From Ascidia mentula (lineage: Eukaryota; Chordata; Ascidiacea; Phlebobranchia; Ascidiidae): a stretch of DNA of 64,000 nt. The stretch is from contig OX387197.1 in assembly GCA_947561715.1 (NCBI GenBank), positions 5,027,001-5,091,000 of the forward strand, read 5' to 3'. Shown here piece after piece: positions 45,396 through 56,800 of this stretch. Below the pieces are notes generated by a model that worked only from the letters and a program-made list of their open reading frames with translations, searched no databases and was not told the DNA's origin. The first letter of the stretch is position 1, and each line of letters opens with the position of its first letter. Made by a program: the position numbers and the translations under genes.

Positions 45396-46906
45396 TCTTT
45401 ATTATGCAAAATATATACGCTACCAACCAACAGAAACTTCGTATATTTAAAATATAATCAGAAATATTTGCAAGGTTTCACCATGAATTAGGCAAAGTTG
45501 GTTTCCTTACCACCACTCGTAGATCTCGTAGAATGATTGTCATCAGCATTACGAACTACAGCAACCTCCATTCCATTTTTCATGGCGATCAGAAATTTCA
45601 TTCAATTCCTACGTTCCGATAATCGAAATATGTGAAATTAATACCTCAAGGACTTATGGGTTGCTGAACAAAGCGTAAAATCCTTTCATCCGAGCACTGC
45701 TTCAATGGCTGAAATACGTTAAGCTATTGTTGTAATCCAGAGCTTTCGTAATGTTTATTTAGTGGTATCCTCTCGTTTTATGTTACACTTTATGAGGCTG
45801 CGTCTGTCTCGTTTACAACAATCTGCCATTCGTAATTGTACCCAACACAACGCGCTGTCAACACTGTTTGTTGAACTATGTTGTTTGCGCACTGTCTTTG
45901 CTTATTGTTCAGCCGTTTGCTAAGTGTGTGTGACAACATGTTGATCATGTTGACAGTGTAAAGATTGCATGCACTGTGCGTATGTTAAATAGTCAGATCG
46001 GCCCTGGGCATAATTGATTGATTTTGCCAAATCGGGTATCGCGCTTGTGTGAATGTCCCCTAAAAGTGTAGCCTACCAGAGAAGATAATAAACTGCAAAT
46101 CTCTAATTTTCGAAACACAGAAAACGCCTTGTTCTCTTTCACCACCTCAGAATTGGGCGATCACCATCAGAATAACTTATAATCAGGTCTGAAGAGAGCA
46201 GGTACAACCGGGGGGGGGGGGGGGGGGTCATGAATATCGAAAATGGAGTGAACACAAGTTTTGCTCTGAAACTGAGGTATTTCCCCGCGATGGCTTGAAT
46301 TTCCAAAAATAAAAAAATCTCGTACCACAATCTCCAAAGCCCTGGCCGTAATATTGGAAGAACTGTATTGGCAGACGGAACGATTGGTGTAATTTAATCT
46401 CTGGCATGTTTGTCCGACGCTAATTACGTCATTACCTCCAGACGCGGACTCGCTCCTGCACGATAGAATGACGACAGACAAATTGCTGCCCCATGAGGGC
46501 CAAGCGCGGCTTTTTACCAAAAATCTTGCCCAGCCGGGGTCAAATGAAGAGAACGAAGCATTCATCATTATTTTAAACCGCATTCTAAAGCACAATTGGC
46601 CTCCGTGCATCACTAATTTCCTTGTTAAGCAGAGGACATAGAGGAGGAATGTAATTTTGGCAAAACTGTTTTCAATAGAAATACCGACAAGCGTCTCGAG
46701 GGAAACGGCTGTAAACCAAAATTGTGTTGCAGTTTGTGTTTTATTGCAAAGGAATACAAAAGGTTGTCGATATGGCGGTGGGGAGCAAAAAAGCATGTCA
46801 TGATTTGGTGTGGCAGACCGAAATACAAAGCATAAGCGTGCAAGACAAAAAAGCAACCTAATACTGCAGTTGGATTCCATGGTCAGTCCGAGCATATCCC
46901 GCAAGC
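45396..46906. other. intergenic, no gene seen; contains an 18-G homopolymer
   Basis: Downstream of the serpin gene on its strand. A run of 18 G occupies 46210-46227 and breaks the open frames around it. The longer minus-strand open frame crossing this region lacks family resemblance and is read as chance. Confidence 0.45.
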
Positions 46907-47092
46907 TTACAGCTCATCGTGACTTTGAACGCGTCCCTGTGGCCGCTTGAAGGCGCCCATGAGGTGGAAGGCGGGGCTTGAGCGACGGCGGACCAATAGG
47001 ATAAACGGATGGTCGGCATAGACGACAGACCGCTCCCTCGAGCGCTGTGCCTCCGACCTTTCGGCTTCAACCTTGCCACCATCTTCTGACAC
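46907..47092 (-). CDS. serpin terminal exon, cassette 2 (charged hinge, HDEL end)
   Basis: A 62-codon exon (including stop) after the acceptor GGAACCAG, in the same phase as cassette 1. It carries its own loop and C-terminus: VSEDGGKVEAERSEAQRSRE, then YADHPFILLVRR, then FHLMGAFKRP and a final QSHDEL. Aligned without gaps to cassette 1, Arg again falls at P1 (QRSR/ERS), but the hinge is rich in Lys, Glu and Arg where inhibitors need small residues. The loop is three residues shorter. It could be a non-inhibitory isoform, a decayed cassette, or a specialised loop. The perfect HDEL and intact frame argue that it is used. Confidence 0.8.
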   Translation of the reverse strand: MSEDGGKVEAERSEAQRSRERSVVYADHPFILLVRRRSSPAFHLMGAFKRPQGRVQSHDEL

Positions 47093-50000
47093 CTGGTTCC
47101 AGCAGCAATAGGATGAAATATTAGAACTTGTTATTCGTAAACACAGGAATTATGCCATCGGAAATTGGTCATATTGCACTTTGAATACTCCATAAATATA
47201 AACAGGAAACATGTATGTATGAACGGTCATGACGATAAAAATGCGAAGTTTCGAAAAATTAAAACATTTACTTTGGAACTTTTGGTCAATGCTAAAGCAT
47301 AGTTATTGGTTGGAAACATATTTGCAGCTATTGCAAAATTGCACTGTGTATTTTTCGTGAAGTACGTTCTTAAATTTCACCTTATATTTGTCACATGGGT
47401 CGGCGCAACTCTACAATGATGCCGAACGTACTTTAAGGGCCACAATGTATACGTTTTGGACCGCAGGGGCATGTGAAAAATGAACATGACAAATGAACTT
47501 CAAATAATTGCATTTTTAAAACTCATCGTGATCGTAATGTTCATCGAGAAGGGGGCCTTCGGGACGCTTGAGGCGCCCAAGGAAAAGGATAAGGCCGCTC
47601 TGCTGGTGCCGGATGGCCCAAAAGAACGGTTGATCAGCGATGAAGCGGGGCCTGGAATCCAAGGAGCGCGCTACTATGGTAACGGTTGTGGCCGCAGCCG
47701 CCTCGCTGCCTTCTTCGTTGACCTGGTGAAATTAAGTTGAACCCACTGCTGGTTTACCGATAATTGGGTCACGGGGCCAATTCGAGCGAGTACACGTCTT
47801 ATCATTTCCAGGGGTAAACGAAGTAAAAATAATAAGTGGACTTTTTATGCCAATAGCAAATCGGAAACTGCCTACATTTACATGTTGCCGGGTCAAAAAT
47901 TTCCTTTTCATCAAATTCAGGTTAATGTTACTCGTTTGTCTCTAGAGAACGCAAATATTTCACTTTGCCTTTCCGTGGTTTACCACTGTTTCATTTGAAC
48001 CGCATCAAGTCTATTTTGTCGCTACCACGTCATCGAAAACGTCTTCCCGTTTGCTGTTTAAGTACGCTCGGCACCAAAACAGTACTGCAGTGTTTTTATG
48101 TATTGGTCGAGGTGTTTTAATATGTAAAGTTACATAAGTTTTAGGACTTTTCGGTTAATCACGTACCTCTACCACTGCTTTGTGGAGCACCTTGTCAACG
48201 CTCAAGTTGTCTTTGTTGGCAAAACCGGACAAATCCGCTTTGCTCTGGTCGAAAACGTCAGTCACGCCCAACTTGGGGAGAATTTCATGCAGGTTGAGAG
48301 ATTCCTCGAGTTTGAACTTGGGTATTGTTACCTGTTGTCAACATTTACTTTATTGTTCATCGCACTCAAAATAAAGGGAGTGCTTTGCCAGGAAGGCCTA
48401 ACTGGGGCTTGTGCCCGTAATTTTTAAACCTGGAGATTGGTACATGTGTTCCAGTCGAAATTTGTCAATTATAGTATGATCACCTCTTAACTATGCTGCT
48501 CATTCCTTGCAGTCCAATTTAGGCTTACAAGGCCAAACCAACGTGTTTTAAATTCAATGCTTCACCAAAAAATCGTGTAACCGTTTACTTACATCCACAG
48601 TCCTGTAGCTAATCTCCGAAAGCCAACGAGTCAGATTTTCAGCATTCAGATTACGCTCCACCTTGTCAAGGTCAAAGTTTTCCGGCAGCAAGATCACCAT
48701 GCTGTATTCCTTGCCAGCATATGGAAGTTCGAGCACCTGCAGAGTCAGAGATTCCACATAGCCGTAGCGAAATTTGCCTGCGTATAAATGCATCGAGGTA
48801 AATTTTGCTCGAAAATAAAAGCGACTCGGTAGGCATTCCGTTCGAGGAAAAACGCAGTGCAATGCAATCGTTTACTCCAAAACTTGTGCGCTAACGACCC
48901 TTTCTAATTTACCAAAAATTTTAACTTCCCTTTATGTTTGACAGGTATCTAGTTTTTAGTTACACAGCAATTGGACTGAAAAACTTGTCAATATAGTGGC
49001 CGTAAAATGTTGTGTTTGGTATGACATTTGTAAATTCTTTGCGGCCTAAAGAATTCGTCGTATTTAACCACTCGGCGGGCCGCGACTCTATTTTTGGAAC
49101 CCCTGGTTAAACACACCTAATTAAGAAAGAACATGCTGATATGAAAGCTAAGCTGTAGCATTAGCAGATATTGGTACCCTGTAGTTGATCTGCTCCAGTT
49201 TTAGCACAAATCAAGTTGATAATTTAAGAAACAAGAGTCCTTACCTTTTTGGAACATGAATGGGGTCTTGACCACTTTGTAATGGGAAACGTAGAAGCTT
49301 CTTCTTTCCGTCTGGTGTTCGTTGAACTTTGAATGCCAGTTACCACGGAAATAGATGGCGTTGGCAATGACGAGCGCAGTGTTACTGTCTACTGAGCCTC
49401 TTTCCATCATGTTTTCGATTTTTCCTTCCGTTTTTTCACTGATCCAATTGTTGATCGATTCAACAGACTGATCAGCTTCTTGACCAAAGTTCAGCTTAAA
49501 ACATAATCGTAATGTTATTGAAAATGTTTTTCAAACATATGTTTTATTTAATGTTATTCAAAATCTACTAGAAAGTCGACTTTACTAGTGTATGCTATCA
49601 CTTACGGAATCGACTTGTGCCCCATACACCGTCAAGGCGTTCTTGTAATCTTCGAGAACTTGAAGCTGATTGTTGGCAAACACTCGATTCGATGAACTGA
49701 TTGTTACGTTTTCAGAACTCTGCAATAAATACGTTGATTGTTTGCTATAGTTTCATGTTACAGTAATCTTCGAGAAAGTTAGGTAATTTTGCAGATTTTT
49801 TTTCAGACAAAGCTCACAAACCTTGTCCAAAAGCAGGCTGTGCAATTCACCAAAAGCGGAGTGAAACTTTCCTTCCAGCTTATTGAAGTTGAACGCCTCG
49901 TCTATCTGTTTCGCCGTGTCACCTTTTGCCCCGAGGTGCGTCATCGCCATTGCTGTTAAATTACATTTAGAATCAACGCATGATTTTATACAAAATATAT

Positions 50001-50208
50001 CTGTTAATGTACCTGCTGCCACACTAACGGGTGAAAATATCAGGTTTTCAGTTGCTGGGTCTTCATACAGTTTCTTGTAGAGCTCGATGCTGAATTGAAT
50101 GTTAGCTTCCGACAATTTGGCAACATCCTCGTCGATGTCCAGGGTTTTTGCTGAGGTAACGACGAACAGCAACACCAAACACGACACACAAAGTACTGTT
50201 CTACCCAT
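46907..50208 (-). CDS. serpin with ER-retention signal and two alternative reactive-loop exons
   Basis: Minus-strand coding exons: 50208-50013, 49952-49822, 49719-49606, 49494-49245, 48777-48593, 48331-48167, then one of two terminal exons, 47722-47516 or 47092-46907. With the first the frame gives 415 aa, with the second 408 aa. A signal peptide (LCVSCLVLLFVVTSA) precedes typical serpin elements: NLIFSPVSVAAGT, THLGAKGDTAKQI, ALVIANAIYFRGNWHSKF, VLELPYAGKEYSMVILLPE, IPKFKLEESLNLHEILPKLG and ADLSG, KVLHKAVVEV. Serpins trap serine or cysteine proteases through the reactive-centre loop. Both terminal exons begin at phase 0 and end in HDEF or HDEL, so the protein probably stays in the secretory pathway. 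ER-targeted serpins of this kind are known from amphioxus and insects. Confidence 0.92.
47516..47722 (-). CDS. serpin terminal exon, cassette 1 (Arg-Ser reactive site, HDEF end)
   Basis: A 69-codon exon after the acceptor TTTCACCAG. It has a canonical inhibitory hinge, EEGSEAAAATT, with small residues at P12-P9. Counting from P17 places Arg at P1 and Ser at P1' (TIVAR/SLDS), close to the antithrombin scissile bond. The strand RFIADQPFFWAIR and GLILFLGRLKRP complete the serpin fold. The protein ends HYDHDEF, with HDEF as an ER-retention-like tetrapeptide. This loop predicts inhibition of a trypsin-like or thrombin-like protease. Confidence 0.88.
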   Translation of the reverse strand, partial: VNEEGSEAAAATTVTIVARSLDSRPRFIADQPFFWAIRHQQSGLILFLGRLKRPEGPLLDEHYDHDEF

Positions 50209-50698
50209 TTTACAGTGGAAGTCTATACGCAACAACCAAGTTCTGAGAGCAAACGGAAACCGGTGTTAACGCCTTCGACTGAGCAAAGCCACAAATGTGA
50301 GCCAGCCGCTCTGCGCGCCGTCTTGTATACCGGCGGCAGAAACTTCTGGAAACGCCGGGTGGCAAATTGCACGTTCCTGTGAACGCCGCGTCGCCTTTTT
50401 ACGCTTGACAGAGAAGTCGGCCATCCAGACAATTTGGGACACACGAAAAAGGTGTAATTTGGAACACCAATTTAGGACACAAGGAAAAGGGGCTCTCATT
50501 TTGACTGTTTATAGTGTGGAAAACTACCTTATGTGAAAGGGGGTAAAAACAGTTGGCAACACATTATTTTAACTTGATTTGAACTGATGCTTTTAAAATA
50601 TTTAAGAAAGATGTCAATTTCGCTTTCATATCATGTGGACACAAAGGCATCACACTACTGCATTCAATGTAAGTGACAAAACAAATTGAAAAAATTAT
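50209..50698. other. serpin 5' region / TSEN54 3' flank
   Basis: 490 bp between two genes on the minus strand. It must hold the serpin promoter and the TSEN54 polyadenylation region. No coding region is supported. Confidence 0.4.
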
Positions 50699-52198
50699 TT
50701 ACCCCAAGTTTACATCAACTGGGATACTTATGCTTTCAGATGAAATGAATATAATTCTTCCAGAGTCCACTATGGCATATTTGACAGGTACAGTGTTTGA
50801 TAGATCATCAAAGCACTTCATGTCATACAGACTGAGCATCTCACTTGATGACGTTAACACCACAACTCTCAAAAATGGTTTACCAGGATGAGTCTTTTTA
50901 AATGGTTTTGTCCTGTCTGTTTGAAAAACATTGAATTTAATGGAATGTTCTGTGACTGAGGTCTCAACGGTTTCACATGGAATTGGATCAAGTTTAACCT
51001 TTTTTAGGATATCCATTGTTGTGTGTGCATTATTTGGATGCAGCAATGGTTTTACATGTCCAGAGTGCATTTTGTTGCATAAGTTGGCATGCCTTTGCAG
51101 CATTTCTTTTTTGTCTTCAAGCATCATTTGCTTGTAGTGTTTCCATGATTTTGATGTGCTACGAATCTGTTCATAATGCAGTTTTTTAGGATAAGAAAAG
51201 TCACTTGGACGAAGTCTGTCACTATTCCCATCGTCACTATGCCGATTTATTCTTTGCATCCATATGGAAGGCAAAAGCTCATACTGAGAATCTGTATTTG
51301 GAGGCAAGAGCATTTTGTCCCAGTTTTGGGAAAATAATTCTGTTCGAGTTTGACCAAAATCCAAAAATTTACCCTTACACAAGTCAGTTTCCAAAGTAGC
51401 CAAAGCTGGACTTGCGGTAAAAGGTTGGAATAGTTTGTCAATAGCTATCCACCAACCACGTGATGTTGACCCGGATCTTGAATATTTCATTTTTTTTAAT
51501 TTATGATGAACAGATTTGTTCCCAATTGGATGCAATTCTTGAGTTTTTGTGACTTTGCTTTTTATCGGGTCATTTGACACTTCGTCATTTTTTCGGCGTT
51601 TTTTGTGATTCTCACTACTATGTGGTTTGTCTTCCTGGGAGGTGCTGATAGTTTGAGTCACATATCTCTGTACCCTATAACCGAGTTTAGTCAAATGTGC
51701 ATAAACTTGGTACTCATCTACAGTACTTAGTTTATCTTCTGGTTTTTCACACAGCAGGGCAGAGTAAGCACTTTGCATTGACATCGGGACTCCATTTAAC
51801 AGCAATTCAATCTCACCCACGTCAAGCAAAAACAAAGCCTCTTCGGGATACAAAGCAAAAAATCCATGTGCATGGTGATGACATTTGCTTTGCATGAATT
51901 TACCTTGTTTTGTGACTTTGGCAACCCCATGTTGGGGGAGCCATTCCGCTGTGCCAAGGTTTCCAAGCTTGGTGACCTTCCACGAAGAATATGTGTTTCT
52001 TAAAGTGCTATAATACGCTTCTAATTTCCTTGTTTCTGCTGCAGATTCAAATTTCTCGCTAAATTTTACACCACCCTTTGGAGGCAAAGTTGATTCTCGA
52101 AATCCTGGCCTCTTGCTCAGTATTTGTTTTGCCAAGGCCACGTCATTTTTGTTCCATTGCTTTAACCCTTCTTCGCCTTCTTCTTCAAACGATTTCAT
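50699..52198 (-). CDS. TSEN54: tRNA-splicing endonuclease subunit Sen54 (single exon)
   Basis: A 499-aa uninterrupted protein resembling TSEN54, a structural subunit of the nuclear heterotetramer that excises introns from pre-tRNA. The N-terminal Sen54 domain is visible: GTAEWLPQHGVAKV, then HGFFALYPEEALFLLDVGE, then VPMSMQSAYSALL and TVDEYQVYAHLTKLGYRVQR. A lysine-rich variable middle (NHKKRRKNDE and KLKKMKYSRS) follows. The C-terminal domain has FLRVVVLTSSSEMLSLYDM and VPVKYAIVDSGRIIFIS. The ATG at MKSFEEEGEEG is preferred; an upstream in-frame ATG (52294) would add 32 residues with no Sen54 likeness. Vertebrate genes have many introns, so the single exon suggests intron loss or an intact retrocopy. 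Confidence 0.88.
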   Translation of the reverse strand: MKSFEEEGEEGLKQWNKNDVALAKQILSKRPGFRESTLPPKGGVKFSEKFESAAETRKLEAYYSTLRNTYSSWKVTKLGNLGTAEWLPQHGVAKVTKQGKFMQSKCHHHAHGFFALYPEEALFLLDVGEIELLLNGVPMSMQSAYSALLCEKPEDKLSTVDEYQVYAHLTKLGYRVQRYVTQTISTSQEDKPHSSENHKKRRKNDEVSNDPIKSKVTKTQELHPIGNKSVHHKLKKMKYSRSGSTSRGWWIAIDKLFQPFTASPALATLETDLCKGKFLDFGQTRTELFSQNWDKMLLPPNTDSQYELLPSIWMQRINRHSDDGNSDRLRPSDFSYPKKLHYEQIRSTSKSWKHYKQMMLEDKKEMLQRHANLCNKMHSGHVKPLLHPNNAHTTMDILKKVKLDPIPCETVETSVTEHSIKFNVFQTDRTKPFKKTHPGKPFLRVVVLTSSSEMLSLYDMKCFDDLSNTVPVKYAIVDSGRIIFISSESISIPVDVNLG

Positions 52199-53830
52199 GC
52201 CGCCCCAGCAATGAACACGCAAGTGCAAACACGTTGAAAATATCAACAACACAAACCTTGCGTCACGAAACTCATTGGAGCGTATTAGTTTCATTCACGC
52301 GTATAAATTCTGCAATCACTAACGCTTCCAAAACCTTGGTGCTTTCAAAACCTTATTTAGCTTACGACACCCTACAAAATACAAAACTATTTTACCCATT
52401 TGGGAACCAAATAACGCCCGCATCGAGATAATGCCATAAATATAACAAAAATTTCCGCAGTGAATACATGGAGAAAAGCTAGAGGCACCCTCATCGCAGT
52501 TTGGGAATCACTGCACTTAACCCATACAATACATTATAAACAGTGTCAACACAAGATACTGAAAAATACCCTTGTTGGATTAGCTTCAGTTGATAATTTT
52601 AAACTTAGGCAAACCCTCCTAGAAACTGTTTTATGTGCTTGGTGATTACAAAATTTGATTTATGTGTGTAGCTTACAACAATAACACAAATAATTATAGG
52701 CTACGCGAGAGGGAGTGCAGGGTCGAGTCTAGGGGGCCATAAATATCAAAAATGACTCATGAATGTCATTATGTGCTTGGAAAGATTTTTTATCACAACG
52801 GTCCACATCTCATGTGATCTTTAAAACAGGTCATCACAACGGATTTTTTTTTCTTTAAGTGCCCTGAAGATTTGAGCGACAAAATAACAACAATTTCTTC
52901 CCATATCCAAGGAAAGAAACCATGTATTTTTATCTTATACTGCAGGTCTTATTGCGACATACGACGGGATGTTTTGCAAGTACTTCCTCACCCACACAAA
53001 AGTCTTACTCACTCACACAAAAGTCTTACTCACTCACACAAAAGTCTTACTCATCCACATAAAAGTTGGCTGCCATTACCGGTTGCCAAACCATTTTCAA
53101 TAAGGGATCCACGATGGAGGACACCTTGTATGAGCAGCCAACACTTGGTACAGAAGTTAGTGGATCAGTTTTGCAATCCACAAACCGACCTCTAGGTCAT
53201 GCAAGTAAGTGCATTTGACATGATGGTATATAAACATGCTACAAAGAATTATTTTGCTTCATTTATTTAGTATTGAGCCAAAGAGAGTTGCCTGCAATAA
53301 AGGACTCCAACAAAAACGATACAAAACGACGTTTTTATTTGAAGTTGGTGTTCTGCAGTATTTTGGTCATTTTAAATTGCCTCATTTTTGCATTCTCCCT
53401 GCACTTAGTTGCACAAGTCGAGGTATGGTAGCACTTATGTTCCGAAACTAGGTGAAATAGTGCGAGAAACCATTTTTTTTGTGCAGAAAATTAACGCTTC
53501 ACTAGGTAAGTTGCTTATGTTTGATGTTAAATACGTGGTTTATACCATGATATGATTCACTCTGTGAGTAAAGAAACATGGATTACAATGTCAAAATGAT
53601 ACTTTATGTCCTAATAATGCAAAAAATGTGACGTTAACGAGAAAACGGAAAGATGGTCACATGACAGGCTACGTCATCATTTGCAGCATGTTTTCACGCA
53701 AAAAAAATATTTTCGGAAAAAGTGTAATGAGTTTAACTGTCACGCAATTCAGCTTATTACTATCGATGTTGTGTGTTTGATGCTAAACTACTACTAAGAA
53801 AACATGCGTAATAGCCACAAAGCAACAAGG
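52199..53830. other. intergenic, no gene seen
   Basis: Contains the 5' side of TSEN54 and, at 52992-53066, a 21-bp tandem repeat (CACACAAAAGTCTTACTCACT, about 3.5 units). The open frame across the repeat (reading SHKSLTH) looks like a consequence of it. No gene is supported. Confidence 0.45.
52992..53066. repeat. 21-bp tandem repeat
   Basis: About 3.5 units of CACACAAAAGTCTTACTCACT; the last unit is degenerate. Confidence 0.9.
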
Positions 53831-53833
53831 CAT

Positions 53834-56800
53834 TGTCTGTTCGTCCACCAACGCAAGCTCCTGCAAGGCGTTAAGATCCACCGGAGTGACAAAAAGCGGA
53901 TATTACGTCATACACCCACCTAACTCACCCGATACAATCCAGGTAACGTCATAAAGAAGTGATTAGGTCGGAACGTGATATCCTGTTTGTTTACTGGGCA
54001 ATCCCATACATACGACGTATTCCATACGAAATCCCACGTATGCCATACGTGCTCGTATTCCTCTTTTGGGGGTTCTATATACAAGTAGCAAAATTACTTC
54101 AAATTGTGGTATTGTTGCCCGTTGGTTTCGCAGGTGTATTGTGACATGGAGACGAATGGAGGCGGTTGGACGTTGGTTGCAAGTGTAAATGAAAATAACC
54201 TTGAACAAACCTGTTCGCAGGGAGACAATTGGTTCAATTTTGAAACAAACCCGGATTATAGCAAACGCCGTAAGTTGGCGAGCGACCAGAAATAGAACAT
54301 TATTTTCTCAAACTTTTCGGTATAGAATTTATGATAGGTTATCTCTTTTTTTGTACATTTTGTATGTCGACACTATGCATATGCATACCGGGATTGAAAA
54401 ATTTAAGAAGGGGTTCTATCAGAATAATAGTGAACCAGGGCTGTCATATGCTTATTTTTATGAGTTTTGTCCTGGAAGAATATCAGTGTAAGCGAATTCA
54501 ACTCTATATAAATTGTCATCATCCTGACGGAATAGATAGAAACCCCCACAAATCGGGCAACTTTAAACAAATAATCATAAATCTTCTGGTTCATTGAAAA
54601 GCAGGGTCGTTATTTATTCATCCAGGCTCTTGGTGATCTTAAATATAAATGAGTACATGCTTAATCATACCGAACATCACCCATTATCACTTCAATTGGC
54701 GTATAATATAGGAACTTAAATATAGGTGTTTTAAATCTTCCAATATATTTATGTTAAACAGCTCAACACTAGCAACAATGCAGAATGTTGTTTATGGAGA
54801 AATTTACGCAATCATCAGTTCACAAATTTCTTCCAGTTTTTAATAATTTAAGCGTTTTGAAAAAGGTGTCAAACAATGTTTTCTGCATTATGCTGGGCAA
54901 GCTATTTGTTAGTTCACAACCAATACTGTTTCAGCTTTTTTCACATAGAATTCAGAAACTGGGAGAATATGATCACTTTTGGAGCTGCCCACACGGCCGT
55001 TCAGTCAGATTACAAGAGCACTGCGTATTACACAATGAATGTAAGTTATAATTTGATACCAATATCAACGTTGTACAAATTTTACATTTGAATAACTTTA
55101 CCAATTTTTAATACGATCGCTTGTAAAAAAAAGTACTGACGTTTGTAAAAGAGTACATAGCTTTAGTGACAAATGGGCTATTTAGCCTATTATCAATGTT
55201 AAAATCTTCGTTTTTTTATGTGTTACCTTTAGTTTTTTTTTTACATAAATTCACATTCAGGCTGAGGACCTGATGGTTCGACACGTTCCAAACACTAGCC
55301 CTGTTTACATGGACGTCTAAAGCGGGTTCGCGGCACGCTTCTTACCCGCTTCCCGCCATTATCAGAAAAAGCGTTACGCATCACAGCCCAAGCTAGTTCG
55401 GAAGCGGTTTCGGCGAACTAGCTTAATAGGGGTGGGTTCGGAAGCTAGTTCGCCCAACTAGCTTCTTTTCGCGAACCAGCTGTTCGAAAAATTTGGCGGC
55501 AAAATCAAGTTAGGTTAGGTTTGCTTGTCGATGTTTTTCGAAGATATTCTTTTTGAGGTTTTAATTTATGTGCTTGGTATTAATATTTATTTCATAAAAA
55601 ATGACAAAAATATTGCGAAAAAGTCCAGTAATTTGGACCAACGAAGCAATACACCGGTTATTAAAAAGTGTTGAAGAACACCCAAAGCATTCTTTACTCA
55701 ATCTGAAATGGGTCAACCACTGGGAATCATTGAAACCGGGAACTATAACATTCCACCATTGTCCTGACCTAAAACAAACGAAAATAACATTTAACTTAAC
55801 CAAGATACAAAACTATGAATGCAAAGCGAAGCACAGTATTCCAGTAAGCATAAAGTTTGGCCCATAAATACCACCAATATCTCACCTCTGTAATCGCCAC
55901 GGCCGTTCAAGTCTTCGATTGTGAGAAAGCAGCGCATTGACATGTAACAACAGCAAAGCCTTTCTTCGTTTGCACCGTTTTTGGTAATTATGAAGTAAAA
56001 GTAGAGCCCTAACTTCCAATAAACTATCTGTTGCCGCCATATCCATTTTGCGAGAACCGAATTTCGCGCTCATGTAAATTGAGCCCCGAAGCTCGCTCGT
56101 TATGGTATGTTAGTTCTTCACGGCTCGATGCCGCAAGCTCGTTCGCAAACCATTTCATGTAAACAGGGCTACTGTTGCGACAATTACATCAGAAGCCACC
56201 ACTTTTTTGCAATACCAAACAACCAATCACTTCCTAAAATCATACGGCGGAAATCTCCATAGCTTCTTTAACAAACATTACCCGTTAAAACCCAAACCGG
56301 GCAAGTCAGGCATTTTCATTCAGTGACAATACAATATGGTACAGTGCTGTTATTTTTCTGCAGAAATCTTCTTCGATACCAAAAGACTTCTTGACGCTCT
56401 CGAAGTCAAAGCTCCGGAGATTTCGGCATTGGTGCCAAACTTTTACAAATACAAGTATCCTGAGACGAAGGACGCATATCAAATACAGAATGACAGTAGC
56501 GGTTTTTTTACCCGACATGGAATGCACGTAAGTGTAATGATGATGTGCGTGATTTTTATTTCGTTGTGTCGAAACGTTTTCTTTATCTACAGATTCATGT
56601 TTTTTCTAATTCATGTTCAATATCCATGGTCTATTCCAAAGAAATAAGGTGAACAACCAACCATTTTATTTTACTGTTTGTGATCAAAGAATATAAGAAT
56701 ATAATATGCAAAAAACATAAAAATCCAACGAAACTCCAAATTATTTATTTTTATATGACATAACTTTTCAAGATGCGCAGAAACCAGTACCATACTGGCA

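Noticed and set aside
46167-46904. Long minus-strand open frame downstream of the serpin
   Set aside because: It crosses an 18-G homopolymer, has no domain likeness and lies after the terminal exon.
47480-47740. Plus-strand open frame of 86 codons
   Set aside because: It is the complement of serpin cassette 1, whose minus-strand frame is unmistakable.
49753-50235. 160-residue short serpin-like protein
   Set aside because: It is a read-through of introns 1 and 2; splicing at 50013/49952 and 49822 restores the serpin sequence.
52872-53195. Open frame with HSHKSLT repeats as a gene
   Set aside because: The repeats come from a 21-bp tandem DNA repeat; there are no splice or family signals around it.
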